From: Bacteroides mediterraneensis
GTDB lineage: Bacteria; Bacteroidota; Bacteroidia; Bacteroidales; Bacteroidaceae
DNA length: 64,000 nucleotides
Reading direction: 5' to 3'
NCBI RefSeq assembly: GCF_900128455.1
Contig: NZ_LT635783.1
Span: forward strand, 1,328,919 to 1,392,918
Under the pieces are notes generated by a model that was not told the origin of the DNA, searched no databases, and worked only from the letters and a program-made list of their open reading frames with translations. Made by a program: the position numbers and the translations under genes. Positions 54,308 to 62,685 of the stretch are shown piece by piece (position 1 is the stretch's first letter; every line of letters starts with the position of its first letter).

Positions 54308-54403
54308 TTACTTCGTGTGAGTGTTTTCACTCAACATGACGTACCCCCAGATCATCGGATCTGCATTTGCAATTTTGTTTAGAATCTTTGTTACCTTTTT
54401 CAT
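54308..54403 (-). CDS. Candidate 31-residue small protein
   Basis: A 31-codon ORF from ATG 54403 to TAA 54308. N-terminus MKKVTKILNKIANADPMIWG, then a hydrophobic/neutral tail to HTK. It is preceded by GAAAGGATAACAGTT. It lies within a minus-strand unit with a TACCTTTG element at 54585-54592 and a terminator at 54198. After the TAA the same frame stays open for 13 codons and reads PAADDRRIYVRLE before a second stop, so a CAA-to-TAA change may have shortened a 45-residue protein. Upstream, the frame is also open through the leader but has no ATG. No homologous family was recognised. Confidence 0.45.
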   Translation of the reverse strand: MKKVTKILNKIANADPMIWGYVMLSENTHTK

Positions 54404-54580
54404 AACTGTTATCCTTTCATTTGCTTTTTGGTTAGTACCTATATCTAATTCTAGTCTAGTTTTTCCGGGTGCTCTTCGCAGAGGACCTTTCGAAGCTTTA
54501 TGGTTTGTTCTTTTGTTATCCTTAATCTTTTTATCCTTTCCCTCCGGTACCCTTTCGGGTTCCTTCGTTCGTTTTATTAC
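54404..54580 (-). ncRNA. Candidate structured leader of the small-protein transcript
   Basis: About 175 nt between the predicted RNA start and the 31-codon ORF. Two hairpins close GNRA-type loops: GGAACCC-GAAA-GGGTACC (minus strand near 54546-54562) and CTCT-GCGA-AGAG (near 54473-54484). The motif AAGGATAA occurs three times, the last just before the ATG. Not matched to any known RNA family by eye. Confidence 0.4.
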
Positions 54581-54584
54581 ACTG

Positions 54585-54592
54585 CAAAGGTA
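54585..54592 (-). promoter_or_regulatory. -7 element of the small minus-strand transcript
   Basis: Minus strand TACCTTTG, exact TAnnTTTG. No clear -33 TTTG. With the terminator at 54198 it predicts an RNA of about 380-390 nt. Confidence 0.45.
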
Positions 54593-54907
54593 ATGCCTTT
54601 TTTCTGGAAAATATGTTTTATAGCATATAATTTTATTTTTCTCATGTTTTATTGATGTAAATCAACCAAGCCGACTGCTACTGACAAATTGTCGTTTTTG
54701 CCTGTCAGTATCAGCTGACAGAATTGCGTTTTTTTGTGTGGGGATAATGAAAATGGCAGTCTGACGAGGGATATGCCCCGATGGAGGATGTGTCAGGTTT
54801 CACTTGTCCTGAAAATAAAAGATAAGATTTTGTGTTTCTTTTGTTACAAAAGATATAGCTTTACGTTTACCTTTTTGAAAACAACTTGTACGACCGATTT
54901 AAGAAGC

Positions 54908-55414
54908 ATGAGCAAAGAGACACTGACATCGACCTTCACTGATTTGAGAAAGAATTTTCTCAGGTTGGCAATGCGTTTTCTTCCCAATAGAGAGGATGCC
55001 GATGACGCATTGCAGGAGGCTTTCTTCCGCTTGTGGAAACATGCAGACCGGATTGACTCGCGCGAAGAGGCAGAAGCTCTTACGGTTGCTACGGTCAAGA
55101 ACCTGTGCATTGATGTCCTGCGTAAAAAGGAGCATCTGTCTACGGTGGAACTGGACGAACACCGGGACGAATCTGTTACTGATTCGGCTGACGAGATTCT
55201 GGAGAAAGAAGAACGTTTCCGTGCGGTGGAACGTATCATTGCGCAGAGGCTGACACCGCTTCAGCAACAGATTTTGCGGATGAAAGAGTATGAAGGGAGA
55301 AAATACAATGAAATAGCCGATATACTGGGTATGCAAGAACCGGCAGTACGTATGCAACTGTCGAGGGCGAGAAAGGAAATCAGAGAATGTTATTTAAAAC
55401 AGATGGAACGATGA
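54908..55414 (+). CDS. ECF-type sigma-70 factor
   Basis: A 168-residue ECF sigma factor. Region 2: LRLAMRFLPNREDADDALQEAFFRLWKH (residues about 18-45). Region 4: LTPLQQQILRMKEYEGRKYNEIADILGMQEPAVRMQLSRARKEI (about 117-160). The frame is open upstream to 54734, but the first codons there lack sigma features, and ATG 54908 (MSKETLTSTF) gives the family length. It overlaps the next gene by ATGA at 55411-55414. First gene of a four-gene cassette. The region 54593-54907 has AT-rich sequence and no certain promoter. Confidence 0.9.
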   Translation: MSKETLTSTFTDLRKNFLRLAMRFLPNREDADDALQEAFFRLWKHADRIDSREEAEALTVATVKNLCIDVLRKKEHLSTVELDEHRDESVTDSADEILEKEERFRAVERIIAQRLTPLQQQILRMKEYEGRKYNEIADILGMQEPAVRMQLSRARKEIRECYLKQMER

Positions 55415-55881
55415 AAAAATACGAACGTACTATCTCACAATGGAAAGAGCTGGCCAAACGTTATTTCGAGGCTGAAACAACTGAGGCCGAGGAGGATGCG
55501 CTGGTGCGCTTTCTGGCTACTCCTGCCGCGCAAGGCAAGGAATTCGATGAACTTCGTGCCGTGATGGGGTATGCAGCTACCGGACGTGTCCTATATGGCA
55601 GACGGCGCACACGAGGCATGCGGTTGCGGTATTATGCGGCGGCAGCAGTGGCAGGTCTCATCGTACTGACCACTGCCTGGCGGCTGACGGAAAGTGCAAA
55701 TGTATGTGTGGCTTACATCAACGGACAGCGCTGTACCGACAAGGAAGTGGTGCTTTCCGAAGCGCTGAAATCAATCGAAAAGGTGAGTCACCGCTCCTCC
55801 GAAGAAACAGTCCAGAGTCAGTTGTCGGATATATTCCAGACACTGGAGGAAGGTGGAACGGAATCAGTTGACAAAAAATAA
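55411..55881 (+). CDS. Anti-sigma-like single-pass membrane protein
   Basis: A 156-residue protein, ATG overlapping the sigma stop as ATGA. A charged cytoplasmic N-terminus of about 75 residues (KELAKRYFEAETTEAEEDALVRFLATPAAQGKEFDEL) precedes one membrane helix (YYAAAAVAGLIVLTTAWRL) and a short periplasmic part (NVCVAYINGQRCTDKEVVLSEALKSIEKVS). Position, coupling and topology fit an anti-sigma factor. It lacks the zinc anti-sigma motif and the FecR domain usual for Bacteroidota anti-sigmas, so the family is unrecognised. Confidence 0.7.
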   Translation: MKKYERTISQWKELAKRYFEAETTEAEEDALVRFLATPAAQGKEFDELRAVMGYAATGRVLYGRRRTRGMRLRYYAAAAVAGLIVLTTAWRLTESANVCVAYINGQRCTDKEVVLSEALKSIEKVSHRSSEETVQSQLSDIFQTLEEGGTESVDKK

Positions 55882-55904
55882 ATTGAATAATAGGAGAAGA
55901 CGAT

Positions 55905-56354
55905 ATGATAAGACGATGGATTATGTTATGGATGTGTCTGCTGGCTGTGCTGCCCGTGTGTGCACAGAAGGGGATGCATGTGGAAGACTTGTTTGGGAGC
56001 CGCTTCAAGCATGATAAACAGGCCGTGGAGGTCCTTATCAAAGGAAGGGAATTGAAAAAATATCATCTTACACTTTTCCGCAGCCTGACGATAACCGATG
56101 AACCGGCTGTGGCGGAAGAGATAGAGGCACTGGTAGGGCTGGATGCCCAAACCGCAGTCGACAAGGAAGTGGGCAAGGTCGGGAATAGACTGTACTACGG
56201 TTTCTACTGCTTTCCGGCACAGGACGATAATTACCGCTATCTGTTTTATCGGAATGCTGCGGTAGCTCCTGGCAGCAGTAAGAAGATGGAAGTGACCGTG
56301 GTATATATGGAAGGAAAAATCACGTTGGAAGAGTTGAAACGGATGTTCAAGTAA
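55905..56354 (+). CDS. Small secreted protein, unknown family (DUF6108-like?)
   Basis: A 149-residue secreted protein with signal peptide (WIMLWMCLLAVLPVCAQ). The mature part is compact: MHVEDLFGSRFKHDKQAVEVLIKGRELKKYHLTLFRSLT, then DAQTAVDKEVGKVGNRLYYGFYCF and KKMEVTVVYMEGKITLEELKRMFK. No Cys pair or lipobox. Bacteroidota have similar small proteins of unknown role in sigma cassettes; a DUF6108 link is only a guess. It sits 23 nt after the anti-sigma gene and 29 nt before the barrel gene. Confidence 0.65.
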   Translation: MIRRWIMLWMCLLAVLPVCAQKGMHVEDLFGSRFKHDKQAVEVLIKGRELKKYHLTLFRSLTITDEPAVAEEIEALVGLDAQTAVDKEVGKVGNRLYYGFYCFPAQDDNYRYLFYRNAAVAPGSSKKMEVTVVYMEGKITLEELKRMFK

Positions 56355-56383
56355 GAGAAAATAAACAAAATACGATAAGAGAC

Positions 56384-57271
56384 ATGAAAAAAATGATTTT
56401 GCTGGTGGTCACTTTGCTGACCGCAATGGGCGGATATGCCGAGGGTGGAGATTCGCTGAAAGTGGAAAATGTGATGTGTATACAGAAACCTGAGCAGGTG
56501 AAGATTACCGAATCGGGCAGTCGTTTCACAGTAGAAGTGGAGGGGAAGGAAGATAATCCGAATTTCCGTTATGTCCGTGAGGTGGAGATGTCTTCTTCAG
56601 ACGTGTCGGTGACAAAGGAACGCAGCGGCAACTGGGATTTCCAGATTCCGTTCAGAAAGCGGACGTCGGAACGGAGGCATCACCAGAACCAGCTGGTGGT
56701 GAAAAACCTGAAGATAGGACTTTCCTGTGTACAGGGCGCTCCCGAGAACATGGACGTCAGTATGGGGTCGTCGTGGGAGATTACCACTCCTACCTTAGGA
56801 TGGGAGTATTATCCGTGGGCTACGGAGACTTCTTTTTCCATTGGAGTGGCCTGCAGCTGGCGTAATTACCGGATGACCGGCAAGCAGCGTTTTATAAAAG
56901 AGGAGGGAAGAGATATGACGGTGGGACCCTATCCTAAAGGGGCCGATATTCAGTTCTCGCGTATCAAAGTGTTCAGCTGGGCTGTTCCGGTGATGCTGTC
57001 TCATAAAACAAAGCGTAATTTCAATTTCAGCCTGGGAGCCATTGTCAATTTCAACACGCATGCCAGCCTGAAAACGCGGTATAAGCTGGACGGAAATGAA
57101 TATAAACTGACCGACAGCAATATCCATCAGACTCCGGTGACCGTCGACCTTCAGGCAGCCGTCGGTTATAAGACCGTAGGCTTTTATGTGAAATACAGTC
57201 CTTGCAAAGTGCTCGATTCTACCTACGGCCCTGAGTTCAGTGCGTTGTCTGTAGGCATCGTCTTGTTCTGA
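56384..57271 (+). CDS. OM beta-barrel protein of the sigma cassette
   Basis: A 295-residue protein with signal peptide (MILLVVTLLTAMGGYA). The N-terminal 95 residues are soluble-looking and charged (VEVEGKEDNPNFRYVREVEMSSSDVSVTKERSGNW). After that, alternating beta strands run to the end: KIGLSCVQGAPENMDVSMGSSWEI, TSFSIGVACSWRNYRMTG, FNFSLGAIVNFNTHASLKTRYKL, GFYVKYSPCKVLDSTYGPEFSALSVGIVLF, which closes in Phe. Last gene of the cassette. It may be the sensor or the regulated product of the sigma system; family unknown. Confidence 0.75.
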   Translation: MKKMILLVVTLLTAMGGYAEGGDSLKVENVMCIQKPEQVKITESGSRFTVEVEGKEDNPNFRYVREVEMSSSDVSVTKERSGNWDFQIPFRKRTSERRHHQNQLVVKNLKIGLSCVQGAPENMDVSMGSSWEITTPTLGWEYYPWATETSFSIGVACSWRNYRMTGKQRFIKEEGRDMTVGPYPKGADIQFSRIKVFSWAVPVMLSHKTKRNFNFSLGAIVNFNTHASLKTRYKLDGNEYKLTDSNIHQTPVTVDLQAAVGYKTVGFYVKYSPCKVLDSTYGPEFSALSVGIVLF

Positions 57272-57285
57272 ACCGGTAAAAATAA

Positions 57286-57345
57286 ACCCCGTCCTGAGCC
57301 ACCGTTACCAGGTTTGTGTTGCGTAACGGTTGTTCAGGACGGGGT
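57286..57345. terminator. Bidirectional terminator between sigma cassette and valS
   Basis: ACCCCGTCCTGA (57286-57297) pairs with TCAGGACGGGGT (57334-57345), and the inner ACCGTTAC pairs with GTAACGGT. It is very stable and serves both convergent genes. Confidence 0.88.
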
Positions 57346-57366
57346 GTGTTTTATAGAAACTGCGCG

Positions 57367-60045
57367 TTAGCGTTTCAATGCTGCAATGCTTTCTTTCAAG
57401 GCTGCAATCTTGGTTTCGGCGTCAGCCTGTTTCTTACGTTCCATTTCGATGACGTTGGCCGGAGCCTTGCTGACAAACTTTTCGTTGCTCAGCTTTTTCA
57501 ATACGCTCTGCAGGAATCCTTCCTGATATTTCAGGTCAGCTTCCAGCTTCTTCAGCTCTTCTTCCACGTTAATCAGGTTGCCCAGAGGTACGGCATATTC
57601 GGTGGTGCCCACCATGAAGGCGGCTGCTCCGTCTGCCTTGGTAGCTACTTGCTTGATTTCCGACAGGTTGCAGAGTTTGGCAATGACAGAAGTGAACGCG
57701 GCTACCGGATTTTCTCCGATGACTTCCAGTGTCAAAGCTTCTTTCTGTGCGATATTCTTCTGCAAACGGATGGTACGGATGCCGCTGATGACTTCCTTCA
57801 CGGCCTCAAAGCGGGCAATCAGTGCATCGTCGTACGGCATGTCTTTTACGAGGGTCTGCGTCATGATGCTTTCGCCCGGCTGGCGGTCGTAAATGTGCTG
57901 CCACAATTCTTCCGTGATGAACGGCATGAACGGATGCAGAAGTTTCAGCAATGTTTCGAAGAAGGCCAGGGTCTTTTCGTAAGTGGTCTTGTCGATGGGC
58001 TGTCCGTAAGCCGGTTTCACCATTTCCAGGTACCAGCTGGAGAATTCGTCCCAGAACAGTTTGTATACAGCCATCAGGGCCTCGCTCAGACGGTACTTGC
58101 CGAAGAGGTCGTTCACTTCTTCTGCAGTCTTGGCCAGCATGGAGTCGAACCATTCGGTAGCCAGGCGGGCATATTCCGGCTGTTCGATGTCGGCCACCTG
58201 CCATCCTTTTACCAGACGGAAGGCGTTCCATATCTTGTTGTTGAAGTTACGTCCTTGTTCGCACAGGGCCTCGTCGAAGAGGATGTCGTTTCCGGCAGGG
58301 GCTGCCAGCATCATTCCCATACGTACTCCGTCGGCACCATACTGGTCAATCAGTTCCAAGGGGTCGGGAGAGTTACCGAGTGATTTGGACATCTTGCGGC
58401 CCAGCTTGTCACGCACGATACCGGTGAAATATACGTTGCGGAACGGCATGTCGCCCATGTATTCGTAACCGGCCATAATCATACGGGCTACCCAGAAGAA
58501 GATGATGTCCGGTCCTGTTACCAGGTCGGAAGTCGGGTAGTAGTATTTGATTTCCTCGTTGCCCGGGTTGTTGATGCCGTCGAACAACGAAATCGGCCAC
58601 AGCCAGGAAGAGAACCAAGTGTCGAGGCAGTCATCTTCCTGACGCAGGTCTTCCAGTTTCAGGTTGGCATCGCCCGTCTTTTCTTTGGCCAGTTCCAGTG
58701 CCTGTTCCGGTGTTTCGGCTACCACGAAGCCGCCTTTCGGCAGGTAATAGGCCGGAATACGGTGTCCCCACCACAGCTGACGGCTGATACACCAGTCCTT
58801 GATGTTTTCCAGCCAGTTGCGGTAAGTGTTCTTGTATTTGGCAGGGTAGAACTTCAGTTCGTCGTTCATTACCGGCGGCAAAGCCATGTCGGCAAAGTGC
58901 TGCATCTTCAGGAACCACTGCATGGACAGTTTCGGTTCGATGGCCACGTTGGTACGTTCAGAGAAACCTACCTTATTGGTATAGGCTTCCACCTTTTCCA
59001 GCAGTCCGGCAGCATCCAGGTCTTTTTCAATCTGCGCACGCACGTCGAAGCGGTCCATGCCTACATACAGGCCGGCAGCTTCACTCAGTGTACCGTTGTC
59101 GTTGAAGATGTCGATGGAAGGCAGGTTGTATTTTTCTCCCAGCATGTAGTCGTTCACGTCGTGTGCCGGAGTCACTTTCAAGCATCCGGTACCGAATTCA
59201 ATGTCTACATAGCTGTCTTCAATCACCGGAATCTCACGTCCTACCAGCGGCACGATGACTCTTTTGCCTTTCAGCCACTGGTTTTTCGGGTCTTCCGGGT
59301 TGATACACATGGCCGTATCACCCATGATGGTTTCCGGACGGGTGGTGGCGACCACGGCATAACGGCGGCCCTGTGCGTCGCGGTGTACCACTTCGCCTTC
59401 AGCGCCTGTCTCGCCGCTCATGTCGTCGTTGGCAATATAATAACGCAGGTAGTACAGCTTGCTGTGTTCCTCTTTGTAGATAACCTCTTCGTCAGAAAGG
59501 GCAGTGAGTGCTTTCGGGTCCCAGTTCACCATACGTACGCCGCGGTAAATCAATCCTTTGTTATACAAGTCCACGAATACCTTGATGACACTCTTGCTGC
59601 GGGTTTCATCCATGGTGAAGGCCGTGCGGTCCCAGTCGCACGATGCACCCAGCTTGCGGAGCTGTTTCAGGATGATGCCTCCGTGTTCTTCCGTCCAAGC
59701 CCATGCATGTTTCAGGAACTCTTCGCGGGTAAGGTCTGTCTTTTTGATGCCCTGTTGTGCCAGACGGTTTACCACCTTTGCTTCCGTAGCAATGGAGGCG
59801 TGGTCCGTACCCGGTACCCAGCAGGCATTCTTGCCCATCATGCGGGCACGTCTTACAAGGATATCCTGGATGGTATTGTTCAGCATGTGTCCCATGTGGA
59901 GTACTCCTGTCACGTTAGGAGGAGGAATGACGACGGTGTACGGTTCACGTCCGTCGGGTTTAGAACTGAAAAGTTTGTGGTCCAACCAGTATTGGTACCA
60001 TTTTCCCTCCACGTCAGCGGGATTGTACTTACTTGCTAATTCCAT
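57367..60045 (-). CDS. valS: Valyl-tRNA synthetase
   Basis: An 892-residue class I synthetase that charges tRNA-Val. HIGH-type motif in [15 protein letters not shown] near 45, editing domain with [14 protein letters not shown] near 220, KMSKS in [14 protein letters not shown] near 535, and a C-terminal coiled-coil arm ([29 protein letters not shown]). Length is normal. The ATG at 60045 follows a TATTTTTG element at 60091-60098. Monocistronic. Confidence 0.97.
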   Translation of the reverse strand: MELASKYNPADVEGKWYQYWLDHKLFSSKPDGREPYTVVIPPPNVTGVLHMGHMLNNTIQDILVRRARMMGKNACWVPGTDHASIATEAKVVNRLAQQGIKKTDLTREEFLKHAWAWTEEHGGIILKQLRKLGASCDWDRTAFTMDETRSKSVIKVFVDLYNKGLIYRGVRMVNWDPKALTALSDEEVIYKEEHSKLYYLRYYIANDDMSGETGAEGEVVHRDAQGRRYAVVATTRPETIMGDTAMCINPEDPKNQWLKGKRVIVPLVGREIPVIEDSYVDIEFGTGCLKVTPAHDVNDYMLGEKYNLPSIDIFNDNGTLSEAAGLYVGMDRFDVRAQIEKDLDAAGLLEKVEAYTNKVGFSERTNVAIEPKLSMQWFLKMQHFADMALPPVMNDELKFYPAKYKNTYRNWLENIKDWCISRQLWWGHRIPAYYLPKGGFVVAETPEQALELAKEKTGDANLKLEDLRQEDDCLDTWFSSWLWPISLFDGINNPGNEEIKYYYPTSDLVTGPDIIFFWVARMIMAGYEYMGDMPFRNVYFTGIVRDKLGRKMSKSLGNSPDPLELIDQYGADGVRMGMMLAAPAGNDILFDEALCEQGRNFNNKIWNAFRLVKGWQVADIEQPEYARLATEWFDSMLAKTAEEVNDLFGKYRLSEALMAVYKLFWDEFSSWYLEMVKPAYGQPIDKTTYEKTLAFFETLLKLLHPFMPFITEELWQHIYDRQPGESIMTQTLVKDMPYDDALIARFEAVKEVISGIRTIRLQKNIAQKEALTLEVIGENPVAAFTSVIAKLCNLSEIKQVATKADGAAAFMVGTTEYAVPLGNLINVEEELKKLEADLKYQEGFLQSVLKKLSNEKFVSKAPANVIEMERKKQADAETKIAALKESIAALKR

Positions 60046-60090
60046 GGTTATAATAATCTTTTTTATGTATGTTTATCGTATAATCGGGTG

Positions 60091-60098
60091 CAAAAATA
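60091..60098 (-). promoter_or_regulatory. -7 element of valS
   Basis: Minus strand TATTTTTG, exact TAnnTTTG, leader about 40 nt. No -33 box found. Bases 60099-60212 show nothing else. Confidence 0.5.
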
Positions 60099-60216
60099 AT
60101 AAAACTCCTTGGATTTTAGGGGAGATTCCTCCGAAAAGTTCACCTCTCATTGCGCGCGAACAGGCGGAATGTGCCATGTGGAAAGGTAAAATGGGTGTGT
60201 TTGGAAGGGGGTAAAA

Positions 60217-60330
60217 AAACGCAAGTGCGTTTGGAGTAAAACGTCAAAGAGTTTTTGTCCAAACGCACTTGCGTTTCAAGTAAAACGTCCTTACGTTTTC
60301 ATCCGAACGCAAAGACGTTTTGGGAACGTT
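60217..60330. repeat. Tandem palindrome array B with alternating units
   Basis: Five palindromic units start at 60217, 60238, 60261, 60282 and 60305. Units 1 and 3 are AAACGCAAGTGCGTTT and AAACGCACTTGCGTTT, exact reverse complements. Units 2 and 4 have AAAACGTC and GTTTT arms. Unit 5 resembles type 1 with an ACGTTTT end. Spacers alternate too (GGAGT/CAAGT and GTCC/CATCC), so the true period is about 44 nt. It lies just past the stop of the fimbrial gene on the minus strand. Confidence 0.75.
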
Positions 60331-60338
60331 ATTCATAG

Positions 60339-62651
60339 TCACTCATAGATATATTCCACGTCCGATTTTTTGAACCGCAGAAGGCGGGAATCATTGGAAC
60401 CGGCCCCGTTCCTGGAGGCATAATACGCGTTCATGGCACCTGTAAAATACCAGCCTTGTCCGTTTTCTGGCGAGTAGGCAGCCCACAGCATGTTGTTATA
60501 GTGTCCATGGAGAATGCCGTTGTCGTTCCATTGTGCGGAAGAACCGTACCAAACCAGAGGTTCGTTCTGCGAAGGTGTGCCGTTGCTGTACATGGCGATG
60601 GTAATCAACCCGCTCAGCTTGACATTGCCCACTGTCACATCCTCTCTTCTCCGTTGGCGCCGTTGGATTTTAGTCCCGCCGTTCCAGGCAGTGCTGTGTT
60701 CGCCGTCCCACATCAGCCAGAGGTAGTCTTTCGTAATCTTCAATACTCGGTCGAAGTCTTCCACCGACGGCGTTTCGTACCCGTCGGGAGCCATGGCTGT
60801 AGGTTCCAGCTTGTTGATATGGACGTTTGAGGTACTGTATCCCTCCAGCTTGGCTACTCCGTTGTCATCTATCACCTGCATGCCTTGGGTGGTCTTTCCC
60901 TGATACTGCCATTTCCAGAGTTTGAAGAATTCTTCCGGAGTGCAGTCGCGCAGATAATCGAAAACAGTCTTTCCTGCTTTCGCAGCCGGGTCGTTCGAAG
61001 AAAGTATCTGGTCATTGAAATCCTTTGAGTTGCCCATGGCATTGTACTTGCACCACCACACGCCGTTGAGGTACGTCACCGGGAGTCCCCAGTTGCGTCG
61101 GCTCACCGTATATTCTTCGCGTTCCGTGCCGTCGTTGTTGCAAATCACCAGCGTGGCTTTCTGCACACGTCCGTTGGCCGTGGGGTCGTTGGGTTTCCAT
61201 CCTCCCAGGATACGGAAGGAGTGGGAATTGTCTTCCCGTGCCGCCAGTTTGATCCAGTGGCCTTCTCCGTTCTCATATTCTACGGTCAGCTTTTTGGATT
61301 CCGGCAGGGTCAGTACCCCCAGTTCATTGTCGATATAACGGTCAAAGTGGCATTCGTAACTGTCGTTGTAATCGAGCAATCCTTCCATCCGGGTCGGGTT
61401 TTCCGTCAGGACCAGTGTCAGGTAATCGTCCGGATAGGTCTGTTGCAGTCCCTTCCGGTGGAAGCGCAGCTTGATTTCTTCTCCGGAAACGCCGAGGCGC
61501 CATCTGTCTTTCTGTATGCGGAACAGGTTTTTGCCTCTGGTTTCCGCACTGTTGCCTCCCAGTGTCTGTACGGTCAGCGGCATCGGGTCTGGGATGAACT
61601 CCAGTTGGTCGTCACAGTCGATGGCCAGTGTCAGTTCGGTAGCCGTATAAGGCAATACAATCCGGTTTTTCGCATCGTTTACCGTCACATCTCCCGGCAG
61701 GGTAGAGGCCTTCGTGTCTACCTTCAAGGCACCCGCTTCGGAAGAGAGGTTGTGCTCGCCTCCGTTTTCCCATTCGATGACCTGGAGTTTCACGCTGCCA
61801 CTGACAGGGTCTTCGCTGAGGCTCAAGGTATAGACCGTATTGCGTTTCAGGGTAGAAGGCAGGCTGCTTTCTACGGTGGTTTCTTTTCCGTTTTTCACGA
61901 CACCCACCTGGGCCTTTACGTCTGTACCGCTTTGTTCGTACAGATAGGCCACTCCTTGTGTCGATGCTTTCAGTGCTTCCGGAAATTCGATGCTTTCATC
62001 TTCCCAAGTCGTATTTCCCGGGCTGGATACCGGATTCTGAGGGAACAGGAAGGTCTGTTGCGCAATGTGGGTGAACACGATTTCCTTTACTTGGAGGGAA
62101 CTGTTGGCCGGCAGAGAAAGGTCAAACCGGGCCGACCCTCTTTCCAGGTCCATGTGCAGCGTGCTTTCACTGCTTTTGCCCAAGTCGAGCATGCCCGAGA
62201 AGAATTCCGGTGCATGCGCATTACCGTGGGTATAATTCAGGGTTGTCTTCAGCCAGTCTTCTTCTGTAATCTTCTGTTCCTTCATTGCCTGAAGGTCCAG
62301 TTGTCCGTCCGTGTTGCCTACGAGATAAAGATGGCCGGACGACTTGTCGGTCTGGAGTACATACTGGCTCTCCTTTTTTGAGAACTCGGTATATACCGTA
62401 GTCAATACGCCCTCTTCGAACAGGCAGGCCTGCATGTCGCTGATGCTGTCTTCACCAGGAAGAGAACTGGTTTCTCCTTCCATCTGAAAGGCCTTGATGC
62501 TGGCATTTACAGTTCTGACGGGCACACTTCCGTTCTCATCATTAGGAGTGTCCTCGTTTTTGGGAATGTCTTCGTTGCTGCAGGCCGAGGCAAGGCATAC
62601 GGCTGAGAGTATTCCGAAAAGCTGGATATATTTTTTTAAGTGCATATACAT
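60339..62651 (-). CDS. FimB/Mfa2-like fimbrial lipoprotein, tip type
   Basis: A 770-residue surface lipoprotein. The signal ends in SAVCLASACSNEDIPKNED, with acidic residues after the lipid Cys as in surface-exported lipoproteins. Residues about 40-300 resemble the FimB/Mfa2 fimbrillin accessory domain (ISDMQACLFEEGVLTTVYTEF, HLYLVGNTDG, ARFDLSLPANSSLQVKEIVFTHI). After about 430 the sequence is beta-rich (FRILGGWKPNDPTANGRVQKATLVI, GLPVTYLNGVWWCKYNAMG), and it ends RLLRFKKSDVEYIYE. The last 300 residues are clearly paralogous to the gene at 62686. ATG 62651 is used (62645 also possible); it is 35 nt after that gene's stop. Confidence 0.75.
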   Translation of the reverse strand: MYMHLKKYIQLFGILSAVCLASACSNEDIPKNEDTPNDENGSVPVRTVNASIKAFQMEGETSSLPGEDSISDMQACLFEEGVLTTVYTEFSKKESQYVLQTDKSSGHLYLVGNTDGQLDLQAMKEQKITEEDWLKTTLNYTHGNAHAPEFFSGMLDLGKSSESTLHMDLERGSARFDLSLPANSSLQVKEIVFTHIAQQTFLFPQNPVSSPGNTTWEDESIEFPEALKASTQGVAYLYEQSGTDVKAQVGVVKNGKETTVESSLPSTLKRNTVYTLSLSEDPVSGSVKLQVIEWENGGEHNLSSEAGALKVDTKASTLPGDVTVNDAKNRIVLPYTATELTLAIDCDDQLEFIPDPMPLTVQTLGGNSAETRGKNLFRIQKDRWRLGVSGEEIKLRFHRKGLQQTYPDDYLTLVLTENPTRMEGLLDYNDSYECHFDRYIDNELGVLTLPESKKLTVEYENGEGHWIKLAAREDNSHSFRILGGWKPNDPTANGRVQKATLVICNNDGTEREEYTVSRRNWGLPVTYLNGVWWCKYNAMGNSKDFNDQILSSNDPAAKAGKTVFDYLRDCTPEEFFKLWKWQYQGKTTQGMQVIDDNGVAKLEGYSTSNVHINKLEPTAMAPDGYETPSVEDFDRVLKITKDYLWLMWDGEHSTAWNGGTKIQRRQRRREDVTVGNVKLSGLITIAMYSNGTPSQNEPLVWYGSSAQWNDNGILHGHYNNMLWAAYSPENGQGWYFTGAMNAYYASRNGAGSNDSRLLRFKKSDVEYIYE

Positions 62652-62685
62652 GAGTTTTCTTGCGTTTTTTGTTATAGCTCTATTC

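Noticed and set aside
54321-54593. 90-codon plus-strand frame with hydrophobic helices
   Set aside because: Runs against a minus-strand promoter, leader and terminator; its hydrophobic look is the complement of the Lys-rich minus strand. No plus-strand promoter seen.
54734-54907. 58-residue N-terminal extension of the ECF sigma factor
   Set aside because: Basic, Cys-rich sequence unlike sigma factors; ATG 54908 gives the normal length.
58762-60039. 425-codon plus-strand open frame opposite valS
   Set aside because: Antisense of a well-supported valS with all its motifs; the translation is His/Val/Phe-rich as expected for a shadow frame.
61221-62381. 386-codon plus-strand open frame opposite the fimbrial gene
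   Set aside because: Antisense of a lipoprotein gene with signal peptide and paralog next door.
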